Source: Streptomyces hygroscopicus subsp. hygroscopicus | GTDB taxonomy: Bacteria > Actinomycetota > Actinomycetes > Streptomycetales > Streptomycetaceae | Length of the DNA stretch: 64,000 bases | Assembly: GCF_030269125.1 (NCBI RefSeq) | Contig: NZ_BSSM01000008.1 | Coordinates: 62,001-126,000, forward strand | Direction: 5' to 3' | Part shown: positions 17,076-25,326 of the stretch, piece after piece | How the letters are laid out: every line of letters starts with the position of its first letter | How positions within the stretch are numbered: position 1 is the stretch's first letter | Translations under genes and position numbers: made by a program | Notes under the pieces: generated by a model | What the model was told of the DNA's origin: nothing | Seen by the model: only the letters and a program-made list of their open reading frames with translations | The model's database searches: none

Positions 17076-19333
17076 AGGGACCCGTGGAAGGTGCGGCTGA
17101 TCACGTCGAGCTGCTGCTCGCGCGTCAGACGGACGAAGTTGACCGCGTATCCGGAGACCCGGATGGTCAACTCCGGGTAGTCCTCGGGGTGTTCCATGGC
17201 GTCCTCGAGAGTCGCCCGGTTCAGCACGTTGACGTTCATGTGGAAGCCGCCCGCGGCCATGTAGCCGTCGAGGACCCCGGCCAGGTTGCCCGCGCGTTCG
17301 GCGGGGTCGTGGCCGAGTCCCTCCGGGGTGATGGTCGTGGTCAGGGAGATCCCGTCGCGGGCCTCCTCGTACGGCAGCTTCGCCACCGACAGCGCCGAGG
17401 CGACGACCCCGTGCCGGTCCCGGCCGTTCATCGGGTTGGCGCCCGGCGCGAAGGGCTGTCCGGCACGCCGGCCGTCGGGGGTGTTGCCGGTGTGCTTGCC
17501 GTAGACCACGTTGGACGTGATGGTCAGCACGGACTGGGTGTGCTCGGCGCCCCGGTAGGCGGGGTGCTTGCGGACCTTCGCCATGAACGACTCGACCAGG
17601 TGCACGGCGAGGGCGTCGGCCCGGTCGTCGTTGTTGCCGTACGAGGGGAAGTCGCCCTCGGTGACGTAGTCCACGGCGAGTCCGGTGTCGTCCCGGATCA
17701 CCCTCACCCGGCCGTACCTGACGGCGGACAGGCTGTCCGCGGCGACCGAGAGGCCGGCGATCCCGCAGGCCATGAAGCGGTGCACGGGGTGGTCGTGCAA
17801 CGCCATCTCGATGCGCTCGTACGCGTACTTGTCGTGCATGTAGTGGATGACGTTCAGCGCGTCGACGTACGTCTCGGCCAGCCAGTCCAGCATCCGGTCG
17901 TACGCCGCCGACAACTCGTCGTAGTCCAGGTACGTGCCGGTCAGGGCGGGCATCCGGGGCGCGACCTGTTCGCCGGTCAGCTCGTCCCGGCCGCCGTTGA
18001 TCGCGTACAGCAGGGCCTTGGCGAGGTTGACCCGGGCGCCGAAGAACTGCATCTGCCGGCCCACCGCCATGGCGGACACACAGCAGGCGATGGCGGTGTC
18101 GTCGCCGGTGCGCGGGCGCATCAGGTCGTCGGACTCGTACTGGATGGAGCTGGTGTCGATGGAGACCTGGGCGCAGAACCGCTTGAACCCCTCCGGCAAC
18201 CGGGGCGACCACAGCACCGTCAGGTTCGGCTCCGGCGCGGGCCCGAGGTTGTAGAGGGTCTGCAGGAAGCGGAACGAGGTACGGGTGACCAACGGCCGCC
18301 CGTCGGCACCGATGCCGCCGATGGACTCCGTCACCCAGGTCGGGTCGCCGGAGAAGAGGGCGTCGTACTCGGGTGTGCGCAGGAACCGCACGATGCGCAG
18401 CTTGATCACGAAGTCGTCGATCAGTTCCTGGGCCCGTGTCTCGTCGATGCGGCCCTCGTCCAGGTCCCGCTGGAGGTAGACGTCCAGGAAGGTCGACGTG
18501 CGGCCCAGCGACATCGCGGCACCGTTCTGCTCCTTCACCGCGGCCAGGAAGCCGAGGTAGAGCCACTGCACGGCCTCCCGCGCGGTCACGGCCGGCCGCG
18601 ACACGTCACAGCCGTACGAGGCCGCCATCCGCGTCAGCTCACCCAGCGCGCGGATCTGCTCGGCCAGCTCCTCCCGGTCGCGGATGACGTCCGGGGTGGA
18701 CGGCTGCGCGTCCAGGAGGGCCCGGTCGGCCCGCTTGGCCTCGATCAGCCGGTCGGTGCCGTAGAGCGCCACCCGCCGGTAGTCGCCGATGATCCGGCCC
18801 CGTCCGTAGGCGTCCGGCAGTCCGGTGATCACGCCGGCCTTGCGGGCGGCGCGCATGGCGGGGGTGTACGCGTCGAAGACGCCGTCGTTGTGGGTCTTGC
18901 GATAGGTGCCGAAGACCTTGGTCACGAACGGGTCGGGCGCGTAGCCGTACGCCCTGAGCCCGTTCTCCACCATGCGCAGACCGCCGTTCGGCATGATCGC
19001 CCGCCTGAGCGGGGCGTCGGTCTGGAGGCCGACGATCAGCTCGCGCTCCCGGTCGATGTAACCGGGGGCGTGCGAGGTGATCGTGGAAGGGGTGGCGGCG
19101 TCGACGTCGTAGACACCCTTGCGGCGCTCCTCGGGGAACAGCGCGGCGACCTTGTGCCAGACGGAGAGCGTTCGCTCGGTCGGCCCGGCGAGGAACTCGG
19201 AACCCCCTTCGTAGGGGGTGTAGTTGGCCTGGATGAAGTCTCGTACGTCGACGCTCTCGCGCCACCGGGGTCCGCGAAAGCCCCGCCAGGCCTCGGCGGG
19301 CGCGGCCACGTCTGCGTGGGGTGCCACGGTCAT
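17072..19333 (-). CDS. pflB: Pyruvate formate-lyase (formate C-acetyltransferase)
   Basis: Glycyl radical enzyme of about 753 residues, near the length of E. coli PflB, converting pyruvate and CoA to acetyl-CoA and formate. The catalytic cysteine pair is C417-C418 in IACCVSAM, followed by GRQMQFFGARVNLAK; the radical glycine is G728 in RVSGYAVNF. All essential residues are present. ATG 19333 is chosen because GGAGG stands 5-9 bases before it and homology begins about there. However, the frame stays open upstream to 19948 without a stop, through a PNPOx-like domain (see next entry), so a 958-residue fusion is also possible. Confidence 0.93.
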   Translation of the reverse strand: MTVAPHADVAAPAEAWRGFRGPRWRESVDVRDFIQANYTPYEGGSEFLAGPTERTLSVWHKVAALFPEERRKGVYDVDAATPSTITSHAPGYIDRERELIVGLQTDAPLRRAIMPNGGLRMVENGLRAYGYAPDPFVTKVFGTYRKTHNDGVFDAYTPAMRAARKAGVITGLPDAYGRGRIIGDYRRVALYGTDRLIEAKRADRALLDAQPSTPDVIRDREELAEQIRALGELTRMAASYGCDVSRPAVTAREAVQWLYLGFLAAVKEQNGAAMSLGRTSTFLDVYLQRDLDEGRIDETRAQELIDDFVIKLRIVRFLRTPEYDALFSGDPTWVTESIGGIGADGRPLVTRTSFRFLQTLYNLGPAPEPNLTVLWSPRLPEGFKRFCAQVSIDTSSIQYESDDLMRPRTGDDTAIACCVSAMAVGRQMQFFGARVNLAKALLYAINGGRDELTGEQVAPRMPALTGTYLDYDELSAAYDRMLDWLAETYVDALNVIHYMHDKYAYERIEMALHDHPVHRFMACGIAGLSVAADSLSAVRYGRVRVIRDDTGLAVDYVTEGDFPSYGNNDDRADALAVHLVESFMAKVRKHPAYRGAEHTQSVLTITSNVVYGKHTGNTPDGRRAGQPFAPGANPMNGRDRHGVVASALSVAKLPYEEARDGISLTTTITPEGLGHDPAERAGNLAGVLDGYMAAGGFHMNVNVLNRATLEDAMEHPEDYPELTIRVSGYAVNFVRLTREQQLDVISRTFHGSL

Positions 19334-19948
19334 CACTGCCTCCGCATCGTTCGCGACGCTGCCCAGGGGGTTCGCCGGGGAGCTGCACCGCCGATGCTCG
19401 TCGCTCGCCACCACCGGGGGCAGGGCCTGCGGGAGCCCGTCGCCGTGCCGTCCGACCCCACCGCCGTAGGGACGTTCGGTCCCGGTCGGGGAGGGCGGCG
19501 CCTGGCGGTCGGCCCGGCGGGGCACGCGGTACGTCGTGCGGCCGGTGACCAGTCGGCGGCCGGTGACCAGTTCGGCGTCGATCCGCACGAGGACCTCGTC
19601 GGGCGAGGGGACCCGGGAACGCGGCGCCGCCCGCTCGGCACGTTCCCGTTCCGCCCGGCGGGTCACGACCGCGGCCCGGCCGGTCAGGACGACGCTCCAG
19701 CCGGACCGTGCCGCCGCGTCCACCGCGTCCGCCTCGAAGGCGACGACCGCCCCGTCGACCGCGCGGACCAGCTCGGACGCCGCCGACGCGCGCAGCAGCA
19801 CCGTTCCGTCCTCGTCCAGTCCGAAGCCGACCGGCATCACCGCCGGCAAGGCCTGCCGCGTGTAGACGACGCGGCCCACGGGGGCCGTCGCCAGCAGGCG
19901 CAGGCACTCGTCACGATCGAGTTCGCAAAAGCCGTCGTCCGGACGCAC
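19334..19948 (-). CDS. PNPOx-like domain, in frame with pflB and lacking its own stop
   Basis: Starts at GTG 19948 after GAGAGGGC. The first 140 codons read as a PNPOx-like flavin-binding domain (LDRDECLRLLATAPVGRVVYTRQ, AVMPVGFGLDEDGTVLL, GWSVVLTGRAAVV), a relative of the gene at 14817. About 60 further codons have non-coding-like composition (GGGVGRHGDGLP...) and run without any stop into the pflB start at 19333. So it is either the N-terminal part of a natural fusion, a gene whose stop was lost, or a sequencing frameshift. pflB keeps its own ribosome site. Confidence 0.65.
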
Positions 19949-20080
19949 GGGTCAGCCCTCTCTCGGCACGACACAAGGAGTTTCGTCCATGCTGAGACCC
20001 GGCCCCGGCCCTCGATGAGTGCCACCGGTCCCGCTGTGACCGGAGAGCGGCCCAGGCAGCGTGCCGACGAAGAGGTACAA

Positions 20081-20096
20081 CGGCCCTTCCGGTCCA
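20081..20096. promoter_or_regulatory. Candidate operator between pfl and STAS genes
   Basis: CGGCCC-TTCC-GGTCCA has the same 6-4-6 layout as the elements at 12952 and 14651-14689. It sits 133 bp upstream of the PNPOx/pflB frame (minus) and about 27 bp upstream of the STAS start (plus), where it could activate the minus operon and block the plus gene. Confidence 0.4.
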
Positions 20097-20122
20097 CCGT
20101 CCGCACCGGCTTTCCTGTGACC

Positions 20123-20515
20123 ATGGCCGAAACCCCGAGCGGATCCGAACGCCGCCCCACGTACCGCACCACCACCGGCGGAACCACCGTCGTGGAGCTG
20201 TACGGCGAGATCGACATCCTCGCCGCGCCCTCGGTGACGGCGTGCCTGGACGACCTGACGGCCCGCGGCCGCCCGGACGTCGTGGTGGATCTCCGCGCCG
20301 TCTCCTTCATCGACTGCGCGGGGCTGGCCCCGCTGTGCCGCGCGCGGAACCGCGTCGCACGACGGCACGGCCGTCTGCGTCTCGTCTCCGACAGCGACCG
20401 GCTGCTGCGCGTGGTGACCGGGGCGGGGCTGCGGGACTTCTTCGAGATCCAGGACCGCTTGCCCGAAGCTCCCGCCGTGGAGCCCGGGACGGCTCTCTAC
20501 GCCATGGCGAGCTGA
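20123..20515 (+). CDS. STAS-domain protein (anti-sigma factor antagonist-like)
   Basis: About 130 residues forming one STAS domain: VVELYGEIDILAAPSVTACLDDL and VVVDLRAVSFIDCAGLAPLCRA. Classical antagonists of the SpoIIAA/RsbV type are switched by phosphorylation of a serine in D-S-S-G-L; here residues 64-67 are D-C-A-G, so that serine is missing. It may be a constitutive binder or respond to something else such as thiol oxidation. The start is uncertain: ATG 20123, GTG 20117, or an upstream ATG at 20014; none has a good ribosome site. It converges on the kinase gene. Confidence 0.78.
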   Translation: MAETPSGSERRPTYRTTTGGTTVVELYGEIDILAAPSVTACLDDLTARGRPDVVVDLRAVSFIDCAGLAPLCRARNRVARRHGRLRLVSDSDRLLRVVTGAGLRDFFEIQDRLPEAPAVEPGTALYAMAS

Positions 20516-20533
20516 CCGGGGCGCGGACGGGCA

Positions 20534-20550
20534 CGGACCCCGGAGGTCCG
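20534..20550. terminator. Short hairpin between convergent genes
   Basis: CGGACC/GGTCCG with a 5-base loop in the 73-bp gap between the STAS gene and the minus-strand kinase gene. A small GC stem without a U-tract; possible bidirectional terminator. Confidence 0.35.
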
Positions 20551-20588
20551 CGGCCGGCCGACGCGCCCGAACGCCGGCGTCGAGGGGA

Positions 20589-22337
20589 TCAGCGGCCCTC
20601 CTCGGCGGTCCCGTCGTCGGTGGACAGGGGCACGTTCCACTCCAGGAGGGTGCCGGTCGGATCACGGCGCGTGACATGGCAGGTGCCGCCGAGTTCTTCG
20701 GCACGGCTCCGCAGGTTCGCCAGTCCGCTGCGCCGGGTGGCGGCGGGGTCGATGCCGCGTCCGTTGTCGGCGACGATCAGCCGCAGTGCCCGGTCGGAGG
20801 CTTCGGCGGTGACTTCCACCGCGGTGGCCTGGGCGTGCCGGGCCGCATTGGACAGGGCCTCCCGCAGCACGGCGAGGAGGTGGCCGGCGTGGGCACCGGG
20901 CACTCCCGTGTCCAGCAGACCGGTCATGCGCAGGGCCGGGGCGAAGCCGAGGACCTGCGCCGACTCGTCGGTCAGGGCCAGCAGCCGGGCACGCAGCCCG
21001 CCGGCCTCCTCCTGCCGGTCCCGGTGCTGGAGCGCGAAGATGGTCGTGCGGATGATCTTGATGGTGTCGTCCAGGTCGTCCACGACCCGCAGGATGCGCT
21101 CCGTCGCGACGGGTTCGCCGCGGACGCGGCCGAGCACGGCCTGGAGCGTCAGCCCGTCGGCGAAGAGCCGTTGGATGACCTGGTCGTGCAGGTCACGCGC
21201 GATCCGGTCACGATCGCCGAGAAGCGTCAGCTGCTCGGTCTCCCGACGGTGCTCGGCGAGCTTCAGTACCAGGGCCGCCTGGTCGGCGAAGGCGGACACC
21301 ATGTCGATGGTCGCGTCGCTGAAGGAGTGACCGCCGGGAAGGTTGGCCACCTGCAGCACGCCGCGCACCCGCTCGCTGTCGCCCACGGGCACGAAGAAGG
21401 CAGGCCCCAGGCGTACCACGGAGGCGCTGCCGCCCGATCCGCGGGGATCGTCGCTGAGGGCCTCGCTGGTGATCGGCTCTCCGGCGGTGAACACCTTCGA
21501 CGCCATGGTGGTCGACGGGAGCGCCAGTCCGAGCAGCCGGTCGGCCGCCTCGCCCGCTGCCGCCTCCACGGTGAGGTCGGGCCCGTCCCCGACGGGCAGG
21601 GCGAGCGTGACCAGGTCGGTGCCGGTCATCTGCCGCACGGTGTCGGCGAGCGAGCGCAGGATCTCCTCGGGCGGCACGCCCGACAGCAGGGCCCGGGTCA
21701 TGTCGGCGCTGGCGGACAGGCGACGCTCGCGGTGGCGGCTGGCGTCGTACAGGCGGGCGTTGTCGATCGCCACACCCGCCGCGGCGGCCAGGCTCTGGAG
21801 CACCACCTCGTCGTCGGCGTCGAAGGGCAGCCCGTTGCGCTTGTCGGTCAGGTAGAGGTTGCCGAAGACCTTGCCGCGCACCTGCACGGGGGCGCCGAGG
21901 AACGTGCGCATGGGCGGGTGGCCCGGCGGGAAACCCGTCGCCTCCGGATGCCCCCCGAGATCTTCCAGACGCAGCGGACGGGGCTCGCGGATGAGGAGAC
22001 CCAGGATGCCGTGCCCTTCGGGGTAGTGCCCGATCTTGGCGATCGCCTCGTCGTCCATACCGACGGTGATGAACTGCCGGATGGTGTCTTCCTCACCCAC
22101 CACGCCCAGCGCGCCGTACGAGGCGTCCACCAGGTCGACGGCGGACTGCACGATCCGTCGCAGCAGGTCCTTGAGCTCGAGGTCGCTGCCGATCGCCATC
22201 ACGGCGTCCAGCAGGGTCTGCATGCGGTCCCGGCCCCCGCGCACCCGCTCCACATGCTCCTGCAGTTCGCTCAGCAGCGCGTCCATCCGCAACGGCGCGA
22301 CCGAACCGAGACGCTCCGCTCCCGACCGTTCGTCCAT
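20589..22337 (-). CDS. osdK: GAF-domain sensor histidine kinase, OsdK/DevS-like
   Basis: Soluble NarX/DevS-type kinase of 582 residues with two GAF domains (about 50-200 and 215-370), a HisKA_3 domain with phospho-histidine in ARDLHDQVIQ (near 400), and an ATPase domain with LREALSNAARH and DNGRGID. In GAF1, GFPPGHPPMRTFLG followed by FGNLYLTDKRNGLPF matches the region of mycobacterial DevS/DosT that binds heme; H140 aligns with the proximal histidine as I recall it. It therefore probably senses O2, NO or CO and phosphorylates the OsdR-like regulator at 13686. ATG 22337 is chosen for its GAGGGC site; upstream in-frame starts lack one. Confidence 0.88.
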   Translation of the reverse strand: MDERSGAERLGSVAPLRMDALLSELQEHVERVRGGRDRMQTLLDAVMAIGSDLELKDLLRRIVQSAVDLVDASYGALGVVGEEDTIRQFITVGMDDEAIAKIGHYPEGHGILGLLIREPRPLRLEDLGGHPEATGFPPGHPPMRTFLGAPVQVRGKVFGNLYLTDKRNGLPFDADDEVVLQSLAAAAGVAIDNARLYDASRHRERRLSASADMTRALLSGVPPEEILRSLADTVRQMTGTDLVTLALPVGDGPDLTVEAAAGEAADRLLGLALPSTTMASKVFTAGEPITSEALSDDPRGSGGSASVVRLGPAFFVPVGDSERVRGVLQVANLPGGHSFSDATIDMVSAFADQAALVLKLAEHRRETEQLTLLGDRDRIARDLHDQVIQRLFADGLTLQAVLGRVRGEPVATERILRVVDDLDDTIKIIRTTIFALQHRDRQEEAGGLRARLLALTDESAQVLGFAPALRMTGLLDTGVPGAHAGHLLAVLREALSNAARHAQATAVEVTAEASDRALRLIVADNGRGIDPAATRRSGLANLRSRAEELGGTCHVTRRDPTGTLLEWNVPLSTDDGTAEEGR

Positions 22338-22866
22338 AGCGGTGCCCTCGTCCTCTCTCCCGACCATGGGGTACAGCATGCCCGAACAGCCCTACCGGTG
22401 GACAGTCGGGCCTGCTATGGCGCAGCCGTCCGCCCGGCACCCCGGGGGCCGCCCGTCGGCGGGTCCGGCCGGCGTCTCCGGGAAGCGGGCCGACGGGGAA
22501 CCCCCACGTGTCGTACTCGGGAGACCTCGGAAGCCGAATGCGCACCGAGCGCTCAAAAGCGCCGGAAACCACGACCCGATTCCCCGGTCCGGACCGGATC
22601 CGCCGCATGCCGGCATTTCGTCCGGTCCTTGAACCGGAATGTCCGATACCAGGCTCCCGCCGGAAAAGGGGACGCCTCGCCGAGGGTTTTCCCGGACGGT
22701 CCCGGGTACATCCGATCCGGTCTGGGAGAACGCACGGAAACCCGGTGGCGCGCGCTTTGACCCGCCGGCCGCGAGAAAGCGGGATCCGGGCCCCCTCAGG
22801 GCCGGCCGGGGTCGCGGTCCCCGGGATCCCCCCAGCTCAACGTGGCCTGCCGCCTGTCGTCAACTC
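22338..22866. other. Non-coding gap between hypoxia island and biosynthetic region
   Basis: About 530 bp with no supported gene. It separates the minus-strand kinase gene from the first plus-strand biosynthetic operon and so contains both promoters. No copy of the GGGCC-N4-GGnCC element was found here. Confidence 0.5.
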
Positions 22867-22896
22867 TTGTGTCGGTGCCCGGACTTCCGCTAGCGT
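22867..22896 (+). promoter_or_regulatory. Candidate sigma-70-like promoter of the first NRPS-part operon
   Basis: TTGTGT (22867-22872), an 18-bp spacer, and TAGCGT (22891-22896) fit a vegetative streptomycete promoter. Transcription would begin near 22903, leaving a leader of about 54 bases to the thioesterase ATG at 22957, which has GAGGGAT upstream. Confidence 0.45.
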
Positions 22897-22956
22897 GACC
22901 GCGTTCGACCCGGCACGCCGGGTACGTCTCCGGACTCACGGCTGAGGGATCGAGCG

Positions 22957-23712
22957 ATGACCGGATCACCATGGCTGCCGCTGGGGACCTGTCCGGACGC
23001 GGATATCCGGTTGGTGTGCCTGCCGCACGCGGGAGCCGGAGCATCGGCATTCCGACTTTGGGGCAAGGGGATCGACGCCCAAATAGGGGTATGCCCCGTG
23101 CAGCCCCCGGGGCGCGAAAAACGCCGCAAGGAGGCGCCCTTCACCAGCGTCGAGCCCCTGGTCCGCGAACTGGTCTCGGAGATATCCGAATCGGTCGCCG
23201 AACCCTATGCCCTGTTCGGGCACAGCACCGGCGCCCTCTGCGCTTTCCAGGCCGTCCGTGAACTGCGCGACACCGGCGGACCGATGCCGGTACACCTGTT
23301 CGTGAGCGGCAGGCGCGCCCCCCACATGCCGTTGGAGCGGGACGACCTGGCCGCCATGAGCCTTCCGGAGCTGGCGGAATTCCTCCAGAACCTGGGCGGG
23401 ACTCCCGAGGGCGTCCTGGCCGACCACGACATCCTCGGCGCCCTGCGACCACTCCTGGCCGCCGACTTCGCGGTGAACCAGGGTTACGACTTCATCCCCG
23501 CGGCGCCCCTCGACATCCCGGTCACCGCGTTCGCCGGCGTCGAGGACACCGGAGCCGACGGTGAACTGATGGCGCCGTGGAAGGAGCATACGACCTGCGA
23601 CTTCACCCTCCACGAGCTGGACGGCGGTCACTTCGCGGTTTTCGACCGGGGCGCACAGGTGCACGCGCACATCGCCGCGCACCTGTCCACGTACCTGCGC
23701 CCGACGGCCTGA
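22957..23712 (+). CDS. Type II thioesterase (NRPS/PKS editing)
   Basis: Alpha/beta-hydrolase of 251 residues of the type II thioesterase family, which removes wrong acyl groups from carrier proteins. The oxyanion segment CLPHAGAGASAF is at 21-32, the nucleophile S90 lies in GHSTGA (usually GHSMGA) and H225 is in DGGHFAVF. It opens an operon with an aminotransferase, a PCP, an A domain and a C domain, so it most likely cleans the local carrier proteins. A decayed copy of the same family lies at 47.8-48.4 kb. Confidence 0.92.
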   Translation: MTGSPWLPLGTCPDADIRLVCLPHAGAGASAFRLWGKGIDAQIGVCPVQPPGREKRRKEAPFTSVEPLVRELVSEISESVAEPYALFGHSTGALCAFQAVRELRDTGGPMPVHLFVSGRRAPHMPLERDDLAAMSLPELAEFLQNLGGTPEGVLADHDILGALRPLLAADFAVNQGYDFIPAAPLDIPVTAFAGVEDTGADGELMAPWKEHTTCDFTLHELDGGHFAVFDRGAQVHAHIAAHLSTYLRPTA

Positions 23713-23727
23713 CGAGGGAACCCATCG

Positions 23728-25017
23728 ATGGAACTGTCGCGCGCAGGCCTGGAGATGGCCAGGCTGTCCGGCCTCCGCGGGATCATGGAGGACATCGCCC
23801 TGGCGACCGGCGCGGCCCCGGGTCGCGCGTGGCGCAACCTCGGAGTGGGCAACCCCGCCGCGATCCCGGAGGTCTGCGGCTGGTGGCAGCGGTTGGCCAC
23901 CGAGGCGCTGACCGGGTCCTTCGCCGACACCAGTTGCCGGTACGGCCCCTCGCGAGGGCTTCCCCGGCTGGTCGACGCCATCGTGGGCTACTTCAATCGC
24001 CGGTACGGGTGGACCATAGGACCGCGCAACGTCGTGGTCGGCCCCGGAAGCCAGATGCTGTGCTTCATGGCGGCGGCGATGTTCACCGGGCCGGGAGCGG
24101 CCCGGGACACCGAGCTGGTTCTCCCGATGACGCCCGACTACACCGGCTACCAGGGCCTTTCGATGACGGCGGGCGGGGTCCGGGGAGTCGAACCGATCCT
24201 GAGGACCGAGGGCGAGCGGACCTTCGGCTACCGCATCGACCTGACGGCCGTGTCGGAGCAGGCGAACGCGGGGATGTTCCTGATCTCCACCCCGAGCAAC
24301 CCGGCCGGTCGCCGTGCGACGCCCGAGGAGCTCGACGGGCTGCTGGACATCGCGGAAGCACGGGACGTCCCGCTCATGCTCGACCTCGCCTACGGCCACC
24401 CGTTCCCGGGGATCGCCGAGGCGCCGACCGCTCCGATATGGCATGAGCGAGTGATCAACTCATTCTCGTTGTCCAAGACGGGGCTGCCCGGGGAGCGCCT
24501 GGGATTCGTCATCGCCGACGAGCGGTACGTGACCCCGTTGGTCTCCTTCCTGGCGAACTCGGCCCTCCACGCGCCGCAGCTCGCCCAGGCCACCCTGGCC
24601 CGCGCCCTGGAAGGCGACGCGATCGACGCCGTCGTCGCGTCGGTGATCACTCCCTTCTACGCCGAGCGGCGCAAGTACATGGAGGAACTGCTGGTCCAGG
24701 CGCTGCCGTGCGAGGTCTCCTGGCGGCTTCACCGCAGCGAGGGCGGCATGTTCGTGTGGCTGTGGGTGGACGAGGACTGGTTCGACGACCTGGAGCTGTG
24801 CCGGCTCCTCAAAGAACGTGGTGTCTTCGTCGTACCGGGCCGGCACTTCTTCACCGAGCCCGAGCGCGGCGCGCGGCTCGGTCGCCATCCCCGCCAGTGC
24901 GTGCGGATCAGCATGACTCCCGATCCGGCGGATCTCACGGCGGGCGTCGAGCGGATCGCGGCGGCACTGGCGGACATGCGGGACCGAGCGGCCGGCACGA
25001 CCGGCAACGACAACTGA
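23728..25017 (+). CDS. PLP-dependent aminotransferase, AvtA (valine-pyruvate)-like
   Basis: Fold-type I PLP enzyme of 429 residues. It resembles E. coli AvtA: the opening SGLRGIMEDIA, LGVGNPAAIPE, STPSNPAGR, PLMLDLAYGHPFPGI and the Schiff-base K250 in NSFSLSKTGLPGERLG. AvtA moves the amino group between alanine/2-aminobutyrate and 2-oxoisovalerate, but related enzymes in actinomycete clusters do other chemistry, for example capreomycidine synthases, so valine supply is only one option. It lies 15 bp after the thioesterase and 33 bp before a PCP, so it probably makes or modifies the amino acid used by the neighbouring A domain. Confidence 0.85.
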   Translation: MELSRAGLEMARLSGLRGIMEDIALATGAAPGRAWRNLGVGNPAAIPEVCGWWQRLATEALTGSFADTSCRYGPSRGLPRLVDAIVGYFNRRYGWTIGPRNVVVGPGSQMLCFMAAAMFTGPGAARDTELVLPMTPDYTGYQGLSMTAGGVRGVEPILRTEGERTFGYRIDLTAVSEQANAGMFLISTPSNPAGRRATPEELDGLLDIAEARDVPLMLDLAYGHPFPGIAEAPTAPIWHERVINSFSLSKTGLPGERLGFVIADERYVTPLVSFLANSALHAPQLAQATLARALEGDAIDAVVASVITPFYAERRKYMEELLVQALPCEVSWRLHRSEGGMFVWLWVDEDWFDDLELCRLLKERGVFVVPGRHFFTEPERGARLGRHPRQCVRISMTPDPADLTAGVERIAAALADMRDRAAGTTGNDN

Positions 25018-25050
25018 CACACGAGAACCGAGACAAGGGGGGATCGGCCG

Positions 25051-25326
25051 ATGGCCGAATGCCGCGAGGACTTCGTGGACAACGAGTACACGGCCCCGGT
25101 GGGCCGGCTGGAGGAGACCGTGGCCGGGATCGTCGCGGAGGTGCTCGGCGTGGACCGCATCGGCCGGTCCGACAGCTTCTACGACTTCGGGGGCACGTCG
25201 CTCCAGGCGATCCGGATCTGCGCCAGGATCGAGTCGAAGCTCGGAATCAAGGCCATGCCGCTGTGGCTGTTCGACAACGACGTCCTGGAAGACTTCGTGG
25301 GGCAGTTGGCCGGTGCCGGTGAGTGA
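25051..25326 (+). CDS. Free-standing peptidyl carrier protein
   Basis: A 91-residue carrier protein with the phosphopantetheine serine S50 in FYDFGGTSLQAIRI. It carries an aminoacyl thioester formed by an A domain, most likely that of the next gene, whose start overlaps its stop by 14 bases. ATG 25051 is preceded by AAGGGGGGATCGGCCG, a purine-rich ribosome site. A discrete PCP rather than a domain in a large NRPS is typical of pathways that modify an amino acid while bound. Confidence 0.93.
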   Translation: MAECREDFVDNEYTAPVGRLEETVAGIVAEVLGVDRIGRSDSFYDFGGTSLQAIRICARIESKLGIKAMPLWLFDNDVLEDFVGQLAGAGE

